Assembly: GCF_002265435.1 (NCBI RefSeq)
Contig: NZ_NOKQ01000196.1
Span: 62,001-126,000 of the forward strand
DNA: 64,000 nucleotides
Direction of reading: 5' to 3'
DNA from: Tetzosporium hominis
GTDB lineage: Bacteria; Bacillota; Bacilli; Bacillales_A; Planococcaceae
Positions 45,718 to 55,410 of the stretch are shown here, one piece after another. Each line of letters begins with the position of its first letter. Position 1 is the stretch's first letter. The position numbers and the translations under genes were made by a program. The notes beneath the pieces are model-generated. The model saw only the letters and a list, made by a program, of their open reading frames with translations, had not been told where the DNA came from and did no database searches.

Positions 45718-46854
45718 ATGAAAAAGTGGTTGGTAGTACTACTTATCTTTCTGTTTTTAGGAACGGCAACACCTCAATCTGCTGACGCAGCTACTACAGG
45801 ACCGACTTATATCGACGGCATTCTAATTGTTAATAAAACGTACAGTCTCCCTTCGACTTACGCCCCGGGTGAAAGCAAGACAGCACGAGCGGCATTCGAT
45901 CAAATGGCCGCTGCAGCTAAAAAGGATGGAATCGGGATGTATGCATTTAGTACATACCGGTCTTATAGCCGACAAAAGGAACTGTACGACAATTATGTGA
46001 AAAAATATGGTCAAAAAGAAGCGGATCGTTTCAGTGCAAAGCCAGGTCATTCTGAACATCAGACAGGATTAGCATTTGATATTTCACAAAGTGGCGCATC
46101 CGATGTCTACGCAGAATCCGCTGCCACTCGATGGCTAGCTAAGAATGCGTATAAATACGGCTTCATCTTACGCTACCCTCAAAATAAGGAACACATCACA
46201 GGGTACATGTATGAGCCTTGGCATTACCGCTATCTTGGAGTCAAAACCGCAACTGCTGTTTATACTAGCGGGAAGACTTTGGAAGAATATTTAGGCCTTT
46301 ATCCAGTAAAACCTCCCGTTCCGCCGGGAATCTATACCGATACACCACAGACACACTGGGCTTACAAAGATATCGTCTATCTGTCTGACCAAAAGATTAT
46401 TACCGGTTTTAAAGATGGCAGCTTCCAACCTAATAAGAAAACGACACGAACAGAGGCAGCTATCATGTTAGTAAAAGCTTTGAAGCTACCTCTTGAAACG
46501 GGTTCTCTTTCCTATCCAGATGTTTCCGATGATCATTGGGCAAAGCCGTACATCTATACAGCCACCAAGGCGGGTTTGTTTGTTGGTAATGGGAATGGCA
46601 ACTTTAGACCGGCAGCGGGAATCACTCGTGCGGAAGTCGCGGCAGTCCTAAGCCGCGCGTATGGGTTACAACATACGGATCAACCACTCCCATTCGGAGA
46701 TGTAAGTGAGAACTACTGGGCATACGAAGACATCCAGAAAGTTTACGAAAACAAGCTAGCTTCTGGTTATGAAGACGGTACATTCCAGCCAACAACTCTC
46801 GCTACTCGCGCTCATTTCGCAGCGTTTTTAGCTAGAACGATGCAACAAGAGTAG
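45718..46854 (+). CDS. SLH-anchored D-alanyl-D-alanine carboxypeptidase (VanY, M15B)
   Basis: A 378-residue secreted protein. AAGGAG before ATG 45718. Signal peptide to about residue 24 (SADA). M15B domain (about 30-195) with FSTYRSYSRQKELYDNY, the zinc motif PGHSEHQTGLAFDI (His and Asp ligands) and EPWHYRYLG (third ligand). Three SLH repeats follow (about 205-255, 265-315 and 328-376; THWAYKDI, DHWAKPYI, NYWAYEDI). It removes the terminal D-Ala from stem peptides. Cotranscribed with the GT2 gene four bases upstream. Confidence 0.92.
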   Translation: MKKWLVVLLIFLFLGTATPQSADAATTGPTYIDGILIVNKTYSLPSTYAPGESKTARAAFDQMAAAAKKDGIGMYAFSTYRSYSRQKELYDNYVKKYGQKEADRFSAKPGHSEHQTGLAFDISQSGASDVYAESAATRWLAKNAYKYGFILRYPQNKEHITGYMYEPWHYRYLGVKTATAVYTSGKTLEEYLGLYPVKPPVPPGIYTDTPQTHWAYKDIVYLSDQKIITGFKDGSFQPNKKTTRTEAAIMLVKALKLPLETGSLSYPDVSDDHWAKPYIYTATKAGLFVGNGNGNFRPAAGITRAEVAAVLSRAYGLQHTDQPLPFGDVSENYWAYEDIQKVYENKLASGYEDGTFQPTTLATRAHFAAFLARTMQQE

Positions 46855-46857
46855 TAA

Positions 46858-46899
46858 CAAAAAGAGCCTCTTCCCCAAAAACGGAGAAGAAGCTCTTTT
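46858..46899. terminator. Bidirectional terminator between the VanY-SLH and subtilase-SLH genes
   Basis: AAAAGAGC(C)TCTTC pairs with GAAGA(A)GCTCTTTT around an A-rich loop; one bulge. It lies between two converging genes. Confidence 0.8.
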
Positions 46900-49050
46900 C
46901 TATTTCATAGCTTTCATCAAGAACTGAGAGAACTCGGAACGTTTAGTAGGGTTAGAAGGTTTAAATGAACCGTCTGGATAACCTGCTGTGATTCCCGCTT
47001 CAGCTAAAGACCCAATGGCTTTAGATGCCCAATGGCTTTCATTCACGTCTTTAAATGGGAGTGTGTCGCTAGAATTCAATTCATAAGACTTACTCAAAAT
47101 TACAGCCATTTGTGCACGAGTCAATTGACCATTCGGATTAAACGTTCCGTCCGGGTTTCCTGTAAATATTCCTGCGGCTGTTGCTGCTGCAATAAAATCT
47201 GATGCCCAATGGGAACTAGGGACATCCTTAAAGCCCGGCATCCCCTGCTTATAAGGGAGTTCCAAAGCTTGTGAAATCATTCGAGCAGCCTCAGCGCGTG
47301 TCGTGTAACGATCTGGTCGGAACGTCCCATCTGGATAGCCGCCGATAATTGAATAATCTCGTAAATAGGCTACGGCATCATGCGCCCAGTGTGAAGCACT
47401 AAAATCAGGATAGGCTCCATTTTGTACAGTAATTGTTTTCTCTGCAGTTAGACGCGTTTGTTCATTCACTGCAGAGATACGGAGAGAAGTTCCTACTGAT
47501 TGAGGTGTAACGTACACATCAAACTTTCCAAACCAGTCTGCTTTGGCAGTTCCTAGTTCTGTAGCTCCTTTGTAAACTGTTACTTCACTCCCGGGAGCTG
47601 TGTATCCTATTAGATGTGTTGAATAATTTGTTACAATTTGCCCTGTCCAGACTTCCATTTGTGAGGAAGCGGCTACGATAACCGTCGATAGAGGGCTCTC
47701 ATTCCCTAGACTATCAACTAGCTGAACCGTCAACTCAGTTCCAGCAGGCTGTTTCGGTATTTCAACTGTAAAGGTCCCTTTTCCCGTGAAGCCTGATTTT
47801 TTAGCGATTTGCCCTAAATTGTTGCGAACAACTATAGTTGATTTAGGGAGCACACCTGTTACCGTGCCTGTCACTTGCCCTTGAGAAGACGAAACCGGAG
47901 CAAGGACAGGAGCCTCTAGGTCAAATTGAGTCAATGCTGCATAGGCATCTACACGACCGTACCCAGATTTTGAATCCCAACCAGTTGCCCCCAAATCTTT
48001 AGTAGTAGCAAGCAACTGATTTTCGATATCCGTATTTGTAAAATGTGGGTTCTGCGCTTTAATGAGCGCAGCGACTCCGGCTACAACAGGAGTCGCCATC
48101 GAAGTACCCGACATACGAAGGAACCCATTATTTGGTGTGGTTGAATAAATGCTTTCCCCCGGAGCGACAAGATCAAGCGTTTCTCCCCAGTTAGAATATG
48201 TAGAGACTGCATCTGACCGATTGGTCGACCCGACAGACAATACGTTATCAAAACCAGCTGGATAACTGATTAGGGATGTCGATTCATTTCCTGATGCCGC
48301 AAGAATCACTAGCCCTTCATTATGTGCGGTTTGTACAGCGTCATCCAAGATTTCGCTGTAAAAAGGACCACCTAGACTCATCGAAATAATATCTGCGTCG
48401 TTAGCAACTGCATACTCAACACCCGCGACGATATCGCTAAGATACGCATCGTCTCCATTAAACACGTCCACCAAATACATTCCGGTTTTAGGAGCTACAC
48501 CTGCACCCATCAGTCCATTGTTTGCAGTAGCTCCGACAATTCCAGCGACATGAGTTCCATGTTCTTCGATAGAAAATTGGGGTGCAGTATTCATAGCTGC
48601 GGTGAAGCGACCAACTAGTTCAGGGTGTTTTGTATCAAACCCATCATCTAATATAGCTACATGTACATCTGGCGATCCCATTGTGATATCCCAGGCCTGT
48701 GCCGTACCAATCAATCCATGATGGTACTGTGTTGAGAAATACTGATCAGTCGGCGTCACCATTTTTTTGTAGCGGTAGTTCGGTTCTGCAAGTTCCACGT
48801 CACTTCGTTTTTCAAGTTCTTGAATCAACTGAGTCGCAGATTTACCTTCTGGAACCTCTACCGTGACAACGGATTGATTTTGCTGGACAGTTGCCGATTG
48901 CACTTTAAAGCTCTGTTCCAACCGATCTGTATTTTGCTGCTTCATCTTGACTACGACGGTTTCCGACTGCTCTGCTGCTTCAGCTTGAAGAGCAACTCCT
49001 CCTGCTAGAAGAAATCCTGCAACGGCAGCTGCCACTGTTGTCTTTTTCAT
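46900..49050 (-). CDS. SLH-anchored subtilisin-like serine protease (S8)
   Basis: A 716-residue secreted protease. GGGAG before ATG 49050 sets the start. Signal peptide to about 26, an I9-type propeptide (about 30-95), then the S8 domain (about 105-385) with the triad Asp135 (VAILDDGFD), His164 (HGTHVAG) and Ser317 (SGTSMATPVVAG), plus the oxyanion Asn in AASGNES. Two Ig-like modules (about 385-540) precede three SLH repeats (about 545-716; SHWAHDA, SHWASDF, SHWASKA). The SLH repeats should fix the protease to the wall, where it may process surface proteins. Confidence 0.93.
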   Translation of the reverse strand: MKKTTVAAAVAGFLLAGGVALQAEAAEQSETVVVKMKQQNTDRLEQSFKVQSATVQQNQSVVTVEVPEGKSATQLIQELEKRSDVELAEPNYRYKKMVTPTDQYFSTQYHHGLIGTAQAWDITMGSPDVHVAILDDGFDTKHPELVGRFTAAMNTAPQFSIEEHGTHVAGIVGATANNGLMGAGVAPKTGMYLVDVFNGDDAYLSDIVAGVEYAVANDADIISMSLGGPFYSEILDDAVQTAHNEGLVILAASGNESTSLISYPAGFDNVLSVGSTNRSDAVSTYSNWGETLDLVAPGESIYSTTPNNGFLRMSGTSMATPVVAGVAALIKAQNPHFTNTDIENQLLATTKDLGATGWDSKSGYGRVDAYAALTQFDLEAPVLAPVSSSQGQVTGTVTGVLPKSTIVVRNNLGQIAKKSGFTGKGTFTVEIPKQPAGTELTVQLVDSLGNESPLSTVIVAASSQMEVWTGQIVTNYSTHLIGYTAPGSEVTVYKGATELGTAKADWFGKFDVYVTPQSVGTSLRISAVNEQTRLTAEKTITVQNGAYPDFSASHWAHDAVAYLRDYSIIGGYPDGTFRPDRYTTRAEAARMISQALELPYKQGMPGFKDVPSSHWASDFIAAATAAGIFTGNPDGTFNPNGQLTRAQMAVILSKSYELNSSDTLPFKDVNESHWASKAIGSLAEAGITAGYPDGSFKPSNPTKRSEFSQFLMKAMK

Positions 49051-49136
49051 TATCCGCACTCCCTTTTCACTCACTACTCACAGTATATAAAAAGAGCTGG
49101 GTGAAGTACTAGTGTAAATTGTCATACCTTACCAAA

Positions 49137-49766
49137 TCATGTCGTTTGCACAACAAGTTCTTTTTGCTGTTTGCGTATTCCGTACACTGCTCCGTAAACA
49201 AGTGGAGTAGTAGCAATAGTCGCAAAGAACTTCACGACATATTGAGTAGCAATCATTCCGAGCAATACAGCTGTTGGAACCGTCCCAGCAAATGCGATAG
49301 TGATGAAAATGGATGTATCTACTAATTGACTCGCCATCGTAGAAGCATTGTTGCGAAGCCATAGTTTTTTAGTGCCATGCTTTTTCTTCAGACGGTCGAA
49401 TACATAGACATCTAGGTTTTGACTGATGAAATACGAAATCAAGCTAGCTGCGATGACTCGAAGGCTACCATTAAGGATCGTCTCGAAAGAAGCTTGTCCT
49501 TGCCAAAACGATGCGGACGGTAGAGCGACAGTAATACTAATAAAAACGAGAGCGATGACTTGTGTGATCAAGCCTGCACGAACTGTTTGTTTCGCTTGTT
49601 CTTTCCCGTAAACTTCGACGATGACATCGATAATCGGATACGTGAAGATATAAATCACGACAGCGGCAGGTAAAACTGCGAATTCGCCAATTGAAACTAG
49701 TTTTACCGCAACAATGTTGGCAAGGATCAGAAGGCCGACAAATAAACCATTTAAATAAAGTAACAT
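49137..49766 (-). CDS. Queuosine precursor transporter (YhhQ/VUT family)
   Basis: A 209-residue protein with about six membrane helices. LILANIVAVKLVSIG, TYPIIDVIVEVYGKEQAKQTVR and ISQNLDVYVFDRLKKKHG are typical of the YhhQ/VUT family, which imports preQ0 or preQ1. It lies 11 bases downstream of queF, and both are under the preQ1 riboswitch, which independently supports the substrate. Family naming is not uniform (YhhQ, YpdP, DUF165), so no symbol is given. Confidence 0.88.
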   Translation of the reverse strand: MLLYLNGLFVGLLILANIVAVKLVSIGEFAVLPAAVVIYIFTYPIIDVIVEVYGKEQAKQTVRAGLITQVIALVFISITVALPSASFWQGQASFETILNGSLRVIAASLISYFISQNLDVYVFDRLKKKHGTKKLWLRNNASTMASQLVDTSIFITIAFAGTVPTAVLLGMIATQYVVKFFATIATTPLVYGAVYGIRKQQKELVVQTT

Positions 49767-49777
49767 GCGCCTTCCTC

Positions 49778-50278
49778 CTATCGGTTATCTACTTTTTCAG
49801 GATATAAATCATGATTCATCAGACGGTGGAACGCCATCTCTTCATATTTAGTGCCTGGCTTCCCGTAGTTGCACCATGGATCAATAGAGATTCCACCACG
49901 TGGTGTGAACTTGCCCCAAACTTCGATGTAGCGTGGGTCTAGTAGCTTGATCAAGTCGTTCATGATGATGTTGACGCAGTCTTCATGAAAATCTCCGTGG
50001 TTGCGGAAGCTGAAGAGATACAGTTTGAGTGATTTGCTCTCCACAATTTTCTGATCCGGAATGTACGAAATATACATCGTCGCGAAGTCCGGTTGTCCTG
50101 TAATCGGGCATAGACTTGTGAATTCCGGTGCATTGAATTTTACGAAATAATCACGATTGGAGTGTAAGCTATCTACAGCTTCCAACACTTCCGGTGCGTA
50201 GTCCTGTGGATACTTCGTTCCTTGATTCCCTAATAACGTTAACTCATCTAATCCTTGTTCGTGTGTTCTTCCTGACAT
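49778..50278 (-). CDS. queF: NADPH-dependent 7-cyano-7-deazaguanine (preQ0) reductase
   Basis: A 166-residue enzyme of the tunnelling fold that reduces the nitrile preQ0 to the amine preQ1 in queuosine synthesis. Active-site cysteine in [14 protein letters not shown] (about residue 57), the substrate Asp and NADPH-binding [16 protein letters not shown], and the conserved HEDCVN. Size and motifs match the short, unimodular QueF of B. subtilis. It sits directly behind a preQ1 riboswitch with a good GGAGGA ribosome binding site. Confidence 0.96.
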   Translation of the reverse strand: MSGRTHEQGLDELTLLGNQGTKYPQDYAPEVLEAVDSLHSNRDYFVKFNAPEFTSLCPITGQPDFATMYISYIPDQKIVESKSLKLYLFSFRNHGDFHEDCVNIIMNDLIKLLDPRYIEVWGKFTPRGGISIDPWCNYGKPGTKYEEMAFHRLMNHDLYPEKVDNR

Positions 50279-50338
50279 GAAAAAAATCCTCCTTGAATGC
50301 CTGCTGCTTCAAGAGAGGAAAAACATACGAATGCATAC

Positions 50339-50367
50339 AAAAAGCCATGTCCGGCGATGGACATGGC
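50339..50367 (-). terminator. Terminator of the preQ1 riboswitch
   Basis: On the minus strand GCCATGTCC pairs perfectly with GGACATGGC around a six-base loop and is followed by five T-residues, between the aptamer and queF. This makes it the expression platform of a transcription-terminating switch. Confidence 0.88.
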
Positions 50368-50379
50368 GAAATGACATGA

Positions 50380-50422
50380 ATCCATAGTTTTTTATAGAGG
50401 GTGTCCGCTATGAACCTCTCCT
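50380..50422 (-). ncRNA. PreQ1-I riboswitch aptamer
   Basis: The minus strand reads GAGAGGTTC, an eight-base loop, then ACCCTCTATAAAAAACTA. The P1 stem AGAGG/CCTCT, the C-rich loop and the A-rich tail that forms the pseudoknot are all in the positions of class I preQ1 aptamers. It should sense preQ1 and reduce expression of queF and the transporter gene. Confidence 0.93.
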
Positions 50423-50440
50423 GCCTCAGCAGATTTATTT

Positions 50441-50468
50441 GCTTTTTTACTATATCAAATTCGTGCTT
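50441..50468 (-). promoter_or_regulatory. Promoter of the riboswitch-queF unit
   Basis: On the minus strand TTTAAA, 16 bases, and TGA-TATAGT (extended -10) lie just upstream of the aptamer; the -35 overlaps the end of the YvbH-like gene. Confidence 0.45.
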
Positions 50469-51081
50469 AGTTTAAAATGTATTTTTTGAAGACGTCTCCG
50501 AAATCTTTTCTCACATACGTCTCTTGATTCTTTTTCATCCACTCAAATGCGTACTCATTGATACGAGAGAAATCCTCTGCCATACGGCTTTCTGACGGGC
50601 GAGAGTTGTTCATTACAGTAGCTGCAACATCAATGCTCTTTGCAGACATGTTCAGGTACTTTTCATTTTCGTGAACTTCTTCAGAAATATGCAGCAACGA
50701 TTTATAAAGGTCTTTCAAACGTTCCAACTGCTTTTTATCCACATCGATATCGAAAGGAACATTGCCCATCTGGAACTTGATTTCTACATCTAAGTCCACA
50801 GTTCCTGCTGTCTCAAGCATGACGTGAGAGATCGGGTGACGGTGGTAGCTATACCGTTTCAAAGTTCGTTTAGATGAGACTGCACTATCACCATCTACAT
50901 GGATCAATGCTAAATTCGTGAAGCAGTACTCATCCATTTTCGTCTTGATTAAAAAGTAGATTTCTTCTTGGTCTTCATGGCGGACGTAGTCATCTGATTG
51001 CGTTTTGTCGTAATCCTGTGGGTCAATGATTTTTCCGATATCTGAGATTCCTAATGCGTCTGATGCAAACTTTTTTAACAT
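50467..51081 (-). CDS. YvbH-like PH-domain protein
   Basis: A 204-residue soluble protein. The N-terminal two thirds (LGISDIGKIIDPQDYDKT, EEIYFLIKTKMDEYCFTNLALIHVDG, ETAGTVDLDVEIKFQMGN) match the bacterial PH domain of B. subtilis YvbH; the rest is helical and ends DFGDVFKKYILN as in that family. GGGAGA eight bases upstream favours ATG 51081 over ATG 51087. Function is unknown. It is upstream of, but not clearly part of, the riboswitch unit. Confidence 0.85.
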   Translation of the reverse strand: MLKKFASDALGISDIGKIIDPQDYDKTQSDDYVRHEDQEEIYFLIKTKMDEYCFTNLALIHVDGDSAVSSKRTLKRYSYHRHPISHVMLETAGTVDLDVEIKFQMGNVPFDIDVDKKQLERLKDLYKSLLHISEEVHENEKYLNMSAKSIDVAATVMNNSRPSESRMAEDFSRINEYAFEWMKKNQETYVRKDFGDVFKKYILN

Positions 51082-51289
51082 GGTCATCTCTCCCTTTTCA
51101 GTCTACTTTTAGCATACGCGAACGGGTGGAGTTGCTCAAGTGGGAATTGCGACAAAGGTTGGGTGATTCGCGTCAACTTCCGACCGATTCGTGTCAACCA
51201 GTTTCCTTGAAGAACTAGTTGCAGCTATACAACCTTCGTCTTACCGTCTATGATAAAAGTAATAGAGACTATAAAAAGGGGTGGATTGT

Positions 51290-52378
51290 ATGAAGTGGGT
51301 TACGTGGCTGTCATGGGCAATTTTAATTCTCGTTGTTTCTGTCGTCGGCTATACGCAACTTTATGGAGTGGTCCACACTTTACTGAGATCCGCTCCACCA
51401 CCTATAGCCGCATTTGATGGTGTTTCTCGCACTGCTCAAAAGTTCGAATTGCCTGTTGAAACGATTACAATTGGGATGGCTGGCGATGTACTTTTACATG
51501 ATACGCTAAACAATTATGTTGATTACCGTCCTTCTTTCGAAGGAGTACGTGAGATGACAAACGAACTTGATTTTTTTATCGTCAACTTGGAATCTCTTGC
51601 TGCAGGAGAAGCTTTTGGTTTGTCAGGATATCCGAATTTCAATAGCACGGAAACCATCCTAGATGGGATCAAGGATTTAGGAAGCGACCTCGTGATGGTG
51701 TCGAACAATCATACTTTAGATAAACGACCAGCAGGTCTCCAGGCTTCCCTTGCCAATCTTAAAGAGCGAGAACTTCCTTATGTAGGAGCCTACAGTTCTA
51801 AAGAAGATGCTGATCAACCACGAATCTTCTCTGTAGGTTCTGTTAAAATTGGTGTTGTTTCCTATACTTATGGTTTGAATGGCCACAGAGTTCCAAGTGA
51901 TCAATCTTACTTAGTTAATTTAATTGATGTCGCAAAGATTCAAAAAGACATTCGCGAACTAGAGGATCAGGTTGATTTGACAATCGCTTTGATGCACTGG
52001 GGAACGGAGTACGAACTTGATGCAAATGATGAACAGCGTTACGTGGCAACGATTGCGCATCAAGGAGGTGCAGATATTATCTTTGGTGGCCACCCTCATG
52101 TTTTGCAACCGTATGAACTTCTTGAGACAGGTGACCAACAAACGCATATCTTTTACTCGCTTGGAAACTTCTTCAGTGGGCAAACCATTGAAAACACAAA
52201 TTACGGAGGTATTGCCGTTATGAGGTTCACTTCAGATGGAAAGCAAGTGTTGTCAGCTACTCCTTCGTTTTATCCTACAGAAGTGACTTTTACACCGGAG
52301 CGAGTTGTAGTCAACCCGATGACAGATACAGATGCCAATCGATGGACAAGCCATGTTGGGGTTCCAAAATACGAATAA
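51290..52378 (+). CDS. CapA-family protein (metallophosphatase fold)
   Basis: A 362-residue protein with one N-terminal membrane helix (about 3-25) and an extracellular CapA/PGA_cap domain. Metal-site motifs are ITIGMAGDVLLHD, FFIVNLESLAAG, VMVSNNHTLD, LMHWGTEYE and IIFGGHPHVLQPYE, then FYSLGNFFSGQ. CapA-type proteins were named for poly-gamma-glutamate capsule synthesis, but no capB or capC is nearby, so a general role in the envelope is more likely. ATG 51290 follows GGGGTGG; an in-frame GTG nine bases earlier is less well placed. A strong terminator follows. Confidence 0.85.
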   Translation: MKWVTWLSWAILILVVSVVGYTQLYGVVHTLLRSAPPPIAAFDGVSRTAQKFELPVETITIGMAGDVLLHDTLNNYVDYRPSFEGVREMTNELDFFIVNLESLAAGEAFGLSGYPNFNSTETILDGIKDLGSDLVMVSNNHTLDKRPAGLQASLANLKERELPYVGAYSSKEDADQPRIFSVGSVKIGVVSYTYGLNGHRVPSDQSYLVNLIDVAKIQKDIRELEDQVDLTIALMHWGTEYELDANDEQRYVATIAHQGGADIIFGGHPHVLQPYELLETGDQQTHIFYSLGNFFSGQTIENTNYGGIAVMRFTSDGKQVLSATPSFYPTEVTFTPERVVVNPMTDTDANRWTSHVGVPKYE

Positions 52379-52387
52379 CTACTCACT

Positions 52388-52421
52388 TAAAAAGCCCAGG
52401 GCGCATGCCCTGGACTTTTTT
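52388..52421. terminator. Terminator between the capA-like and ykvI-like genes
   Basis: AAAG(C)CCAGGGC pairs with GCCCTGG(A)CTTT around a GCAT loop, with T- and A-runs on either side; it serves converging genes. Confidence 0.88.
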
Positions 52422-53472
52422 AATGAACCGTTTTTCTTCCTTTAAACCAGGCTACAATAATCGTCGCCATCAAAGCAAATCCTAAGTAGCCGACTGTAGA
52501 GTAGACTTTACCAACAAGTGTAGTAAATCCAACTAAACTTGCTACATAACCTGCAATACCTACTAGCACAATTACGAATTTGAATGACTTGTGGTCAGGT
52601 GCTACAAATCGAACTGTGAACGAATAGAACATACCAACTGCCGTATTGTAGATCATACCAAGAAGTGCAATCGCCATTAATAGACCGACAACCGGATGTA
52701 TCTGAGTAGCCAGTTCAAGTGTTGGAAGATCTACTCCTGCAATCGTATCGACTTTTACGAAGAGTGTAATGTTCACCAGAATAATCATTAAACCGAGTAG
52801 CATTCCACCTAAAGCCCCACCGATTCCTGCAATGCGGCGATCTTTTTCAGCTCCACCCATCACAATTAATAGCGCTGCTCCGCAAGCAATATTATACGAT
52901 ACATAAAGAAGTGCTCCTAAGAACCAGTTGCCTGCAGCAGCAGGCTGCTGAGTCGCTAACTCATGTGCTTGTCCAAATGACAAATCCATTGTGGCTAATG
53001 AATAGCCAAGGATAATCAAGATTACTAGCAATAAATAAGGCGTAATTGAGGCAATCAAATTCAAAATGCTTTGCAGATTCAAAAGTAATGTCAGGATGGT
53101 CAGTACAACCATGATAATGCTACCGATTCGAGCATCCAGTCCAAACATCTGTTCAAACGTAGAACCCGCTCCAGCAAACATCACGACCGCTACCCCGAAT
53201 AAGAAGAAGGTAATCAAGACGTCCAAAATAGCTCCGATGTATCGCCCCCCAATATGGTAGATAACGCCTTTATGTGAAGTCGTCTTCAGCTGGGATCCAA
53301 GTTGCGCTAATGTCATTCCTAAAAATGCGAAAAGTGCTGTTGCGAGTACGCCTCCCGCAATCCCCCAGTAACCGAAACTCGTGAAATACTGTAAAATCTC
53401 TTGACCAGAAGCAAATCCTGCTCCCACAATCAGCCCGACGAATGCGCCGGCCATCTGGATACTTCTCTTCAT
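52420..53472 (-). CDS. YkvI-like membrane transporter
   Basis: A 350-residue protein with about ten membrane segments. The start GAFVGLIVGAGFASGQEILQYF matches the APC/LeuT-like fold of B. subtilis YkvI, with an unwound helix around GAGFASGQE. It is the last gene of the RpiR-M20-GNAT-racemase operon, 19 bases after the racemase gene, so its cargo may be the D-amino acids or N-acyl amino acids that the operon handles. That link is inference. Confidence 0.8.
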   Translation of the reverse strand: MKRSIQMAGAFVGLIVGAGFASGQEILQYFTSFGYWGIAGGVLATALFAFLGMTLAQLGSQLKTTSHKGVIYHIGGRYIGAILDVLITFFLFGVAVVMFAGAGSTFEQMFGLDARIGSIIMVVLTILTLLLNLQSILNLIASITPYLLLVILIILGYSLATMDLSFGQAHELATQQPAAAGNWFLGALLYVSYNIACGAALLIVMGGAEKDRRIAGIGGALGGMLLGLMIILVNITLFVKVDTIAGVDLPTLELATQIHPVVGLLMAIALLGMIYNTAVGMFYSFTVRFVAPDHKSFKFVIVLVGIAGYVASLVGFTTLVGKVYSTVGYLGFALMATIIVAWFKGRKTVH

Positions 53473-53491
53473 AGAAACACTCCTTTTGTAG

Positions 53492-54604
53492 TCACTCTAA
53501 GTTGTATGTTTTTTTCATTACCGTATACTGTTCAACAGCTTCTAAGTCAATCGCATAGCCAATACCTGCTTGCTGTGGTACGTGAATCACACCGTGATCG
53601 ACTGTCACTTCAGGCGTGATGATGTCTTTTTCCCAGTAGCGAGATGAACCGGCTGTGTCTCCAGGTAAAATGAAGTTAGGAAGTGTTGTGAGTGCTACGT
53701 TATGCGCACGTCCAATTCCTGCTTCTAACATTCCACCGCACCATACAGGAATTCCTTTTTCCATGCAGTAGTCATGAATTCTCTTCGCTTCTGTAAGTCC
53801 GCCTACACGTCCAATTTTAATGTTGATGATTTTCGTCGAACCCAGCTCGACTGCTTTACGGGCATCTTCTAATGAATGGATACTTTCATCTAGACAAATC
53901 GGTGTGGACAGCTGTTTTTGAAGTGTCGCGTGGTCAATGATGTCGTCAGATGCTAGAGGTTGTTCAACCATCGTTAAATCAAAAGCATCCAGTTGTTTTA
54001 AAAGTTCCACATCTTCAAGACGATATGCAGAGTTGGCATCTGCCATAATGGCAACATCCGGAAAGGCTTCGCGCAGACGACGCATCACATCCACGTCCCA
54101 GCCTGGCTTGATCTTTACTTTGATTCGCTTGTAGCCTTCTTCTACATAGCCACGCACAACTTCAATCAATTCTTCAACAGAGTCTTGAATTCCGATACTG
54201 ATTCCTACGTCGATTTGATCTTTGGTACCACCAAGTGCTTGAGCAAGCGACTGGTTGGTCTGTTGCGCATAGATGTCCCACACAGCTCCTTCAATAGTCG
54301 ACTTAGCCATATTGTTTTTTCGAATTGCAGAAAACAATTGGTTCACTTCATCTGGATGTTGCAGTTCTTTGCCTAACAACATGGGAATCAAAAAGTCTTC
54401 AAGCATATGCCAGTTCGTTTTAAACGTCTCTTCGTTGTACCAAGGAGAAGAAAACGCAACAGATTCTCCGTATCCAACAGTACCTTGTTCGTCTCTAGCT
54501 TCAAGTAGAATAAAATCTTTTGTTTGAAATGTTCCGAAGCTTGTCGAGAACGGGCTCTTCATTTCCATCTGTAAATGACGCAATGTAACTTCAACTAATT
54601 TCAT
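53492..54604 (-). CDS. N-succinylamino acid racemase / o-succinylbenzoate synthase (enolase superfamily)
   Basis: A 370-residue enzyme of the MenC/NSAR group. Catalytic features are [10 protein letters not shown] (the KxK base), MADANSAY, the metal ligands in VEQPLASDD and CLDESI, and [14 protein letters not shown] with the second lysine. NSAR and MenC activities cannot be separated by motif, but there are no menaquinone genes here. Instead it overlaps a GNAT acyltransferase gene and is followed in reverse by an M20 deacylase. That is the Geobacillus-type D-amino-acid salvage arrangement, so racemisation of N-succinyl amino acids is the likely job. Confidence 0.88.
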   Translation of the reverse strand: MKLVEVTLRHLQMEMKSPFSTSFGTFQTKDFILLEARDEQGTVGYGESVAFSSPWYNEETFKTNWHMLEDFLIPMLLGKELQHPDEVNQLFSAIRKNNMAKSTIEGAVWDIYAQQTNQSLAQALGGTKDQIDVGISIGIQDSVEELIEVVRGYVEEGYKRIKVKIKPGWDVDVMRRLREAFPDVAIMADANSAYRLEDVELLKQLDAFDLTMVEQPLASDDIIDHATLQKQLSTPICLDESIHSLEDARKAVELGSTKIINIKIGRVGGLTEAKRIHDYCMEKGIPVWCGGMLEAGIGRAHNVALTTLPNFILPGDTAGSSRYWEKDIITPEVTVDHGVIHVPQQAGIGYAIDLEAVEQYTVMKKTYNLE

Positions 54605-55410
54605 AGTGGGGTTCCTCCTAAAGACAGCGTGGATTGTTTTTGGAATACATATCGATTTTCATCTTGCAATTGAATCAGTTCTGTCGCGCAGTAGCCTCTC
54701 GCAAAGAGCTCCTGGAAGACAGCTCTCGTTTGAATGCGCCAAGAATAGGCAAGTTCCGGGTTCTGTTGTTTGAGCGCTTGAAAATCCTTGGGAATCGGTA
54801 AGGTATAGCTAGTTGCGTCTCCCACTTCACCTAGCGGATGAAATACCGGATGGTCACCTTCCCAAGAAATCGAGCCTAGTGAGATAGTTTCCCCTTCACT
54901 TTGTGTAGGTTTCGATGTCATATGAGGTGCATCAATATACCAGTGAATTTCAAAGCGATCGGAAGGAAGGCCTTTGTTCAGACCGTCCTCCATCTCCCCG
55001 TAACAGTTTTCAATATACGTAGAGCAGATACCACGAAGCTTAGTCAAGTTCAAGTACGCATTGCGAGACTCCAGAGGGTCATACGTCCAAATGATTCGGC
55101 GGTACCCTTTCTCGAGTGCTACCTTGCGCTGATGCTCTTTCAAGCGTTCGCCTATCTTTTGAGAGCGAAAGTTAGGATGAATACCGAGCATATGAGAGCA
55201 CAAATAGGCTTCGCCTTCTGAATAACCTGCAAAACCGTAACTGAAGCCGACCAGTTGCTCTTGTGAATATGCTCCGATAATCAAACCACCATGCTTCACA
55301 GCCGTCATGGTTTGGTGCAAAGGAATCGGTGGCATATCCCACACAAGCTGTTCTAGTTGTTGAACTTCGAGTAGTTCATCTCGTTGTGTTAATTCTTTTA
55401 GTTCAATCAT
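54601..55410 (-). CDS. GNAT-family N-acyltransferase (probable D-amino acid N-succinyltransferase)
   Basis: A 269-residue protein. The GNAT fold covers about residues 1-160, with the acyl-CoA loop in [21 protein letters not shown] and [23 protein letters not shown]. The long C-terminal extension is typical of the COG3375 group found next to NSAR genes. In the pathway described for Geobacillus the enzyme succinylates D-amino acids, after which NSAR racemises and a desuccinylase releases the L-form. It overlaps both neighbours by four bases. Confidence 0.85.
   Translation of the reverse strand: MIELKELTQRDELLEVQQLEQLVWDMPPIPLHQTMTAVKHGGLIIGAYSQEQLVGFSYGFAGYSEGEAYLCSHMLGIHPNFRSQKIGERLKEHQRKVALEKGYRRIIWTYDPLESRNAYLNLTKLRGICSTYIENCYGEMEDGLNKGLPSDRFEIHWYIDAPHMTSKPTQSEGETISLGSISWEGDHPVFHPLGEVGDATSYTLPIPKDFQALKQQNPELAYSWRIQTRAVFQELFARGYCATELIQLQDENRYVFQKQSTLSLGGTPL

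Noticed and set aside
51290-52378. Poly-gamma-glutamate capsule locus
   Set aside because: Only a capA-like gene is present; capB, capC and capE are absent from the neighbourhood.
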